Under the pieces are notes generated by a model. It ran no database searches. It was given only the letters and a program-made list of their open reading frames with translations, and was not told the origin of the DNA. The position numbers and the translations under genes are program-made. A stretch of 6,886 nucleotides of DNA, taken from positions 1-6,886 of the forward strand of contig CACZTA010000316.1 in assembly GCA_902783935.1 (NCBI GenBank). Reading direction: 5' to 3'. This DNA comes from an uncultured Lachnospiraceae bacterium (GTDB lineage Bacteria > Bacillota > Clostridia > Lachnospirales > Lachnospiraceae). Below are positions 5,415-6,886 of the stretch, in pieces; within the stretch, counting starts at the first letter, position 1; each line of letters begins with the position of its first letter.

Positions 5415-6886
5415 ATGCCGGGAAGACCACAGGAGAACAGACCTCAGGATGTCAACCAGCTGCGCAAGGTGCGCCGCGAGAAGCTGGCGGAACTCATCGC
5501 AGCCGGTGAGAACCCGTATGAGGTCGTGACATATGACCAGACGGAACACAGTGCGCAGATCCGGGATAACTATGCAGACTATGAAGGCCGCGACGTATCA
5601 GTGGCCGGAAGACTCATGTCCAAACGCGTCATGGGCAAAGCGAGTTTCGCCCATGTACAGGACCGCGACGGTCAGATCCAGTTCTACGCATCCCGTGATG
5701 ATCTCGGAGAAGAAGCTTATAAGAAGTTTAAGAGACTGGACATCGGCGACATTATCGGTGTGAAGGGCAAAGTCTTTACGACGAAGATGGGAGAAATCTC
5801 GATTCATGCCGAATCGGTCACGCTGCTCAGCAAGTCGCTGCAGGTGCTGCCGGAGAAGTTCCACGGCCTGACGGATACGGATATCCGCTACAGACAGCGC
5901 TACGTGGATCTGATTATGAATCCGGAAGTCAGAACCGTCTTTATCAAGCGGTCAAAGATCATCAGCGCGATCAGACGGTATCTTGACGAGCGCGGCTTCA
6001 TGGAAGTCGAGACGCCGATGCTCGTGGAGAATGCAGGCGGCGCGTCTGCGCGTCCCTTCGTCACGCATTTCAATGCGCTGGATGAGGACAAGAAGCTTCG
6101 CATTTCCCTTGAGCTGTATCTGAAGCGCCTGATCGTCGGCGGGCTTGAGCGCGTCTATGAGATCGGACGGGTCTTCCGCAATGAAGGCCTCGATATCAAG
6201 CACAATCCGGAATTCACCCTGATGGAACTTTATCAGGCGTATACTGACTATAACGGCATGATGGATCTGACGGAAGACATGTTCCGCACCATCGCGCAGG
6301 AAGTCAACGGGACGATGAAGATCAGCTACAAGGGTGTGGAGATGGATCTCGAAAAGCCGTTCCGCCGGATGACGATGACAGAAGCGGTCAAAGAATTCAG
6401 CGGCGTCGATTTTGATGAGATCCATACGCTCGAAGAAGCCCGCGCGATCGCAAAAGAGAAGCACGTGGAGTTCGAAGACCGTCACCAGATCGGCGATATC
6501 CTGGCTGCATTCTTTGATGCGTTTGCCGAAGAGCATCTCATTCAGCCGACCTTTATCATGGGCCATCCGATTGAGATCAGCCCGCTCGTGAAGAAGGATC
6601 CGGAGCATCCGGGCAAAGTGCTCCGCTTTGAGCTGTTCATGAACAGCTGGGAGATGTGCAACGCCTATTCCGAGCTGAATGACCCGATCGACCAGCGCGA
6701 GCGTTTCCGTGCGCAGGAAGAGCAGCTGGCGAAGGGCGACGAAGAGGCCCAGACGACAGATGAGGATTTCCTGAATGCGCTGGAGATCGGCATGGCGCCG
6801 ACGGGCGGCATCGGGTACGGCATTGACCGGCTGGTGATGCTGCTGACCGGGGCGGAGGCGATCAGGGACGTTCTGTTATTCCCGAC
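5415..6886 (+). CDS. lysS: Class II lysyl-tRNA synthetase (3' end beyond window)
   Basis: This cytoplasmic enzyme activates lysine with ATP and attaches it to tRNA-Lys. The frame stays open from ATG 5415 to the window edge, giving 490 residues. Bacterial LysRS is about 490-500 residues, so only a short tail should be missing unless there is a C-terminal extension. The anticodon-binding OB-fold lies about 60-150 (VAGRLMSKRVMGKASFAHVQ). The class II catalytic domain shows motif 1 near FMEVETP (195-201), motif 2 with GRVFRNEG (251-258, ATP-contacting R255) followed by HNPEFTLMELYQAY, and motif 3 GGIGYGIDR (464-472, R472). The ATG is supported by AAGGGA (5402-5407) at 7 bases spacing. It follows greA by 24 bases and probably shares its promoter; no T-box leader precedes it, so control by uncharged tRNA through that mechanism is not seen here. 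Confidence 0.97.
   Translation, partial: MPGRPQENRPQDVNQLRKVRREKLAELIAAGENPYEVVTYDQTEHSAQIRDNYADYEGRDVSVAGRLMSKRVMGKASFAHVQDRDGQIQFYASRDDLGEEAYKKFKRLDIGDIIGVKGKVFTTKMGEISIHAESVTLLSKSLQVLPEKFHGLTDTDIRYRQRYVDLIMNPEVRTVFIKRSKIISAIRRYLDERGFMEVETPMLVENAGGASARPFVTHFNALDEDKKLRISLELYLKRLIVGGLERVYEIGRVFRNEGLDIKHNPEFTLMELYQAYTDYNGMMDLTEDMFRTIAQEVNGTMKISYKGVEMDLEKPFRRMTMTEAVKEFSGVDFDEIHTLEEARAIAKEKHVEFEDRHQIGDILAAFFDAFAEEHLIQPTFIMGHPIEISPLVKKDPEHPGKVLRFELFMNSWEMCNAYSELNDPIDQRERFRAQEEQLAKGDEEAQTTDEDFLNALEIGMAPTGGIGYGIDRLVMLLTGAEAIRDVLLFP

Noticed and set aside
5952..6608. A 218-codon open frame on the minus strand inside lysS
   Set aside because: It is fully antisense to the catalytic domain of lysyl-tRNA synthetase, with no known motif and no clear ribosome binding site; a shadow frame.
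1..6886. Search for CRISPR arrays, insertion sequences, tRNA/rRNA genes, prophage parts or an undescribed multi-gene system
   Set aside because: No spaced repeats, transposase motifs, tRNA-like cloverleaf or defence-type genes were seen by reading; the window is almost fully occupied by conserved housekeeping genes and one surface-protein gene.

Overview
The window reads as a core-genome stretch of a Gram-positive, low-oxygen gut-type bacterium, most likely class Clostridia and perhaps Lachnospiraceae. The grounds are gene content and order (dnaE end, pfkA, TrmH-family methyltransferase, greA, lysS), strong AGGAGG-type ribosome binding sites, sigma-A consensus promoters, clostridial-type phosphofructokinase motifs, and a secreted protein with transglutaminase-like, Cys-pair, Fn3-like and Ig-like modules of a kind common in gut Firmicutes. 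The base composition looks moderately GC-rich by eye. The taxonomic call is an inference from pattern recognition, not a database match.

Layout, all on the + strand. Positions 1-342 hold the last 113 codons of the DNA polymerase III alpha subunit (dnaE). Eleven bases later, 354-2846 encodes an 830-residue exported modular protein: signal peptide, very acidic linker, transglutaminase-like core with an intact Cys-His-Asp triad, a pair of CxxC units, an Fn3-like domain and a basic Ig-like (Big_2) domain. A 99-base gap contains a good promoter and leads to pfkA (2946-3971). A TrmH/SpoU-family RNA 2'-O-methyltransferase (3985-4758) follows after 13 bases. The 149-base gap that follows holds an exact-consensus promoter (TTGACA, 17 bases, TATAAT) and, almost at the predicted start of transcription, a perfect 10-bp GC-rich hairpin followed by a T-rich run. 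Then come greA (4908-5390) and, 24 bases later, lysS (5415 to beyond the window end; only its last residues are missing).

There are probably three transcription units: dnaE plus the secreted protein, pfkA plus the methyltransferase, and greA plus lysS. The housekeeping genes cover replication, glycolysis, RNA modification, transcription rescue and tRNA charging. They are neighbours by conserved order, not members of one pathway.

I do not see an undescribed multi-gene system. The two most interesting items are the greA leader, which looks like a promoter-proximal attenuator able to make a tiny RNA and to end the upstream operon, and the secreted transglutaminase-like protein inserted between dnaE and pfkA with a striking acidic-to-basic charge split.
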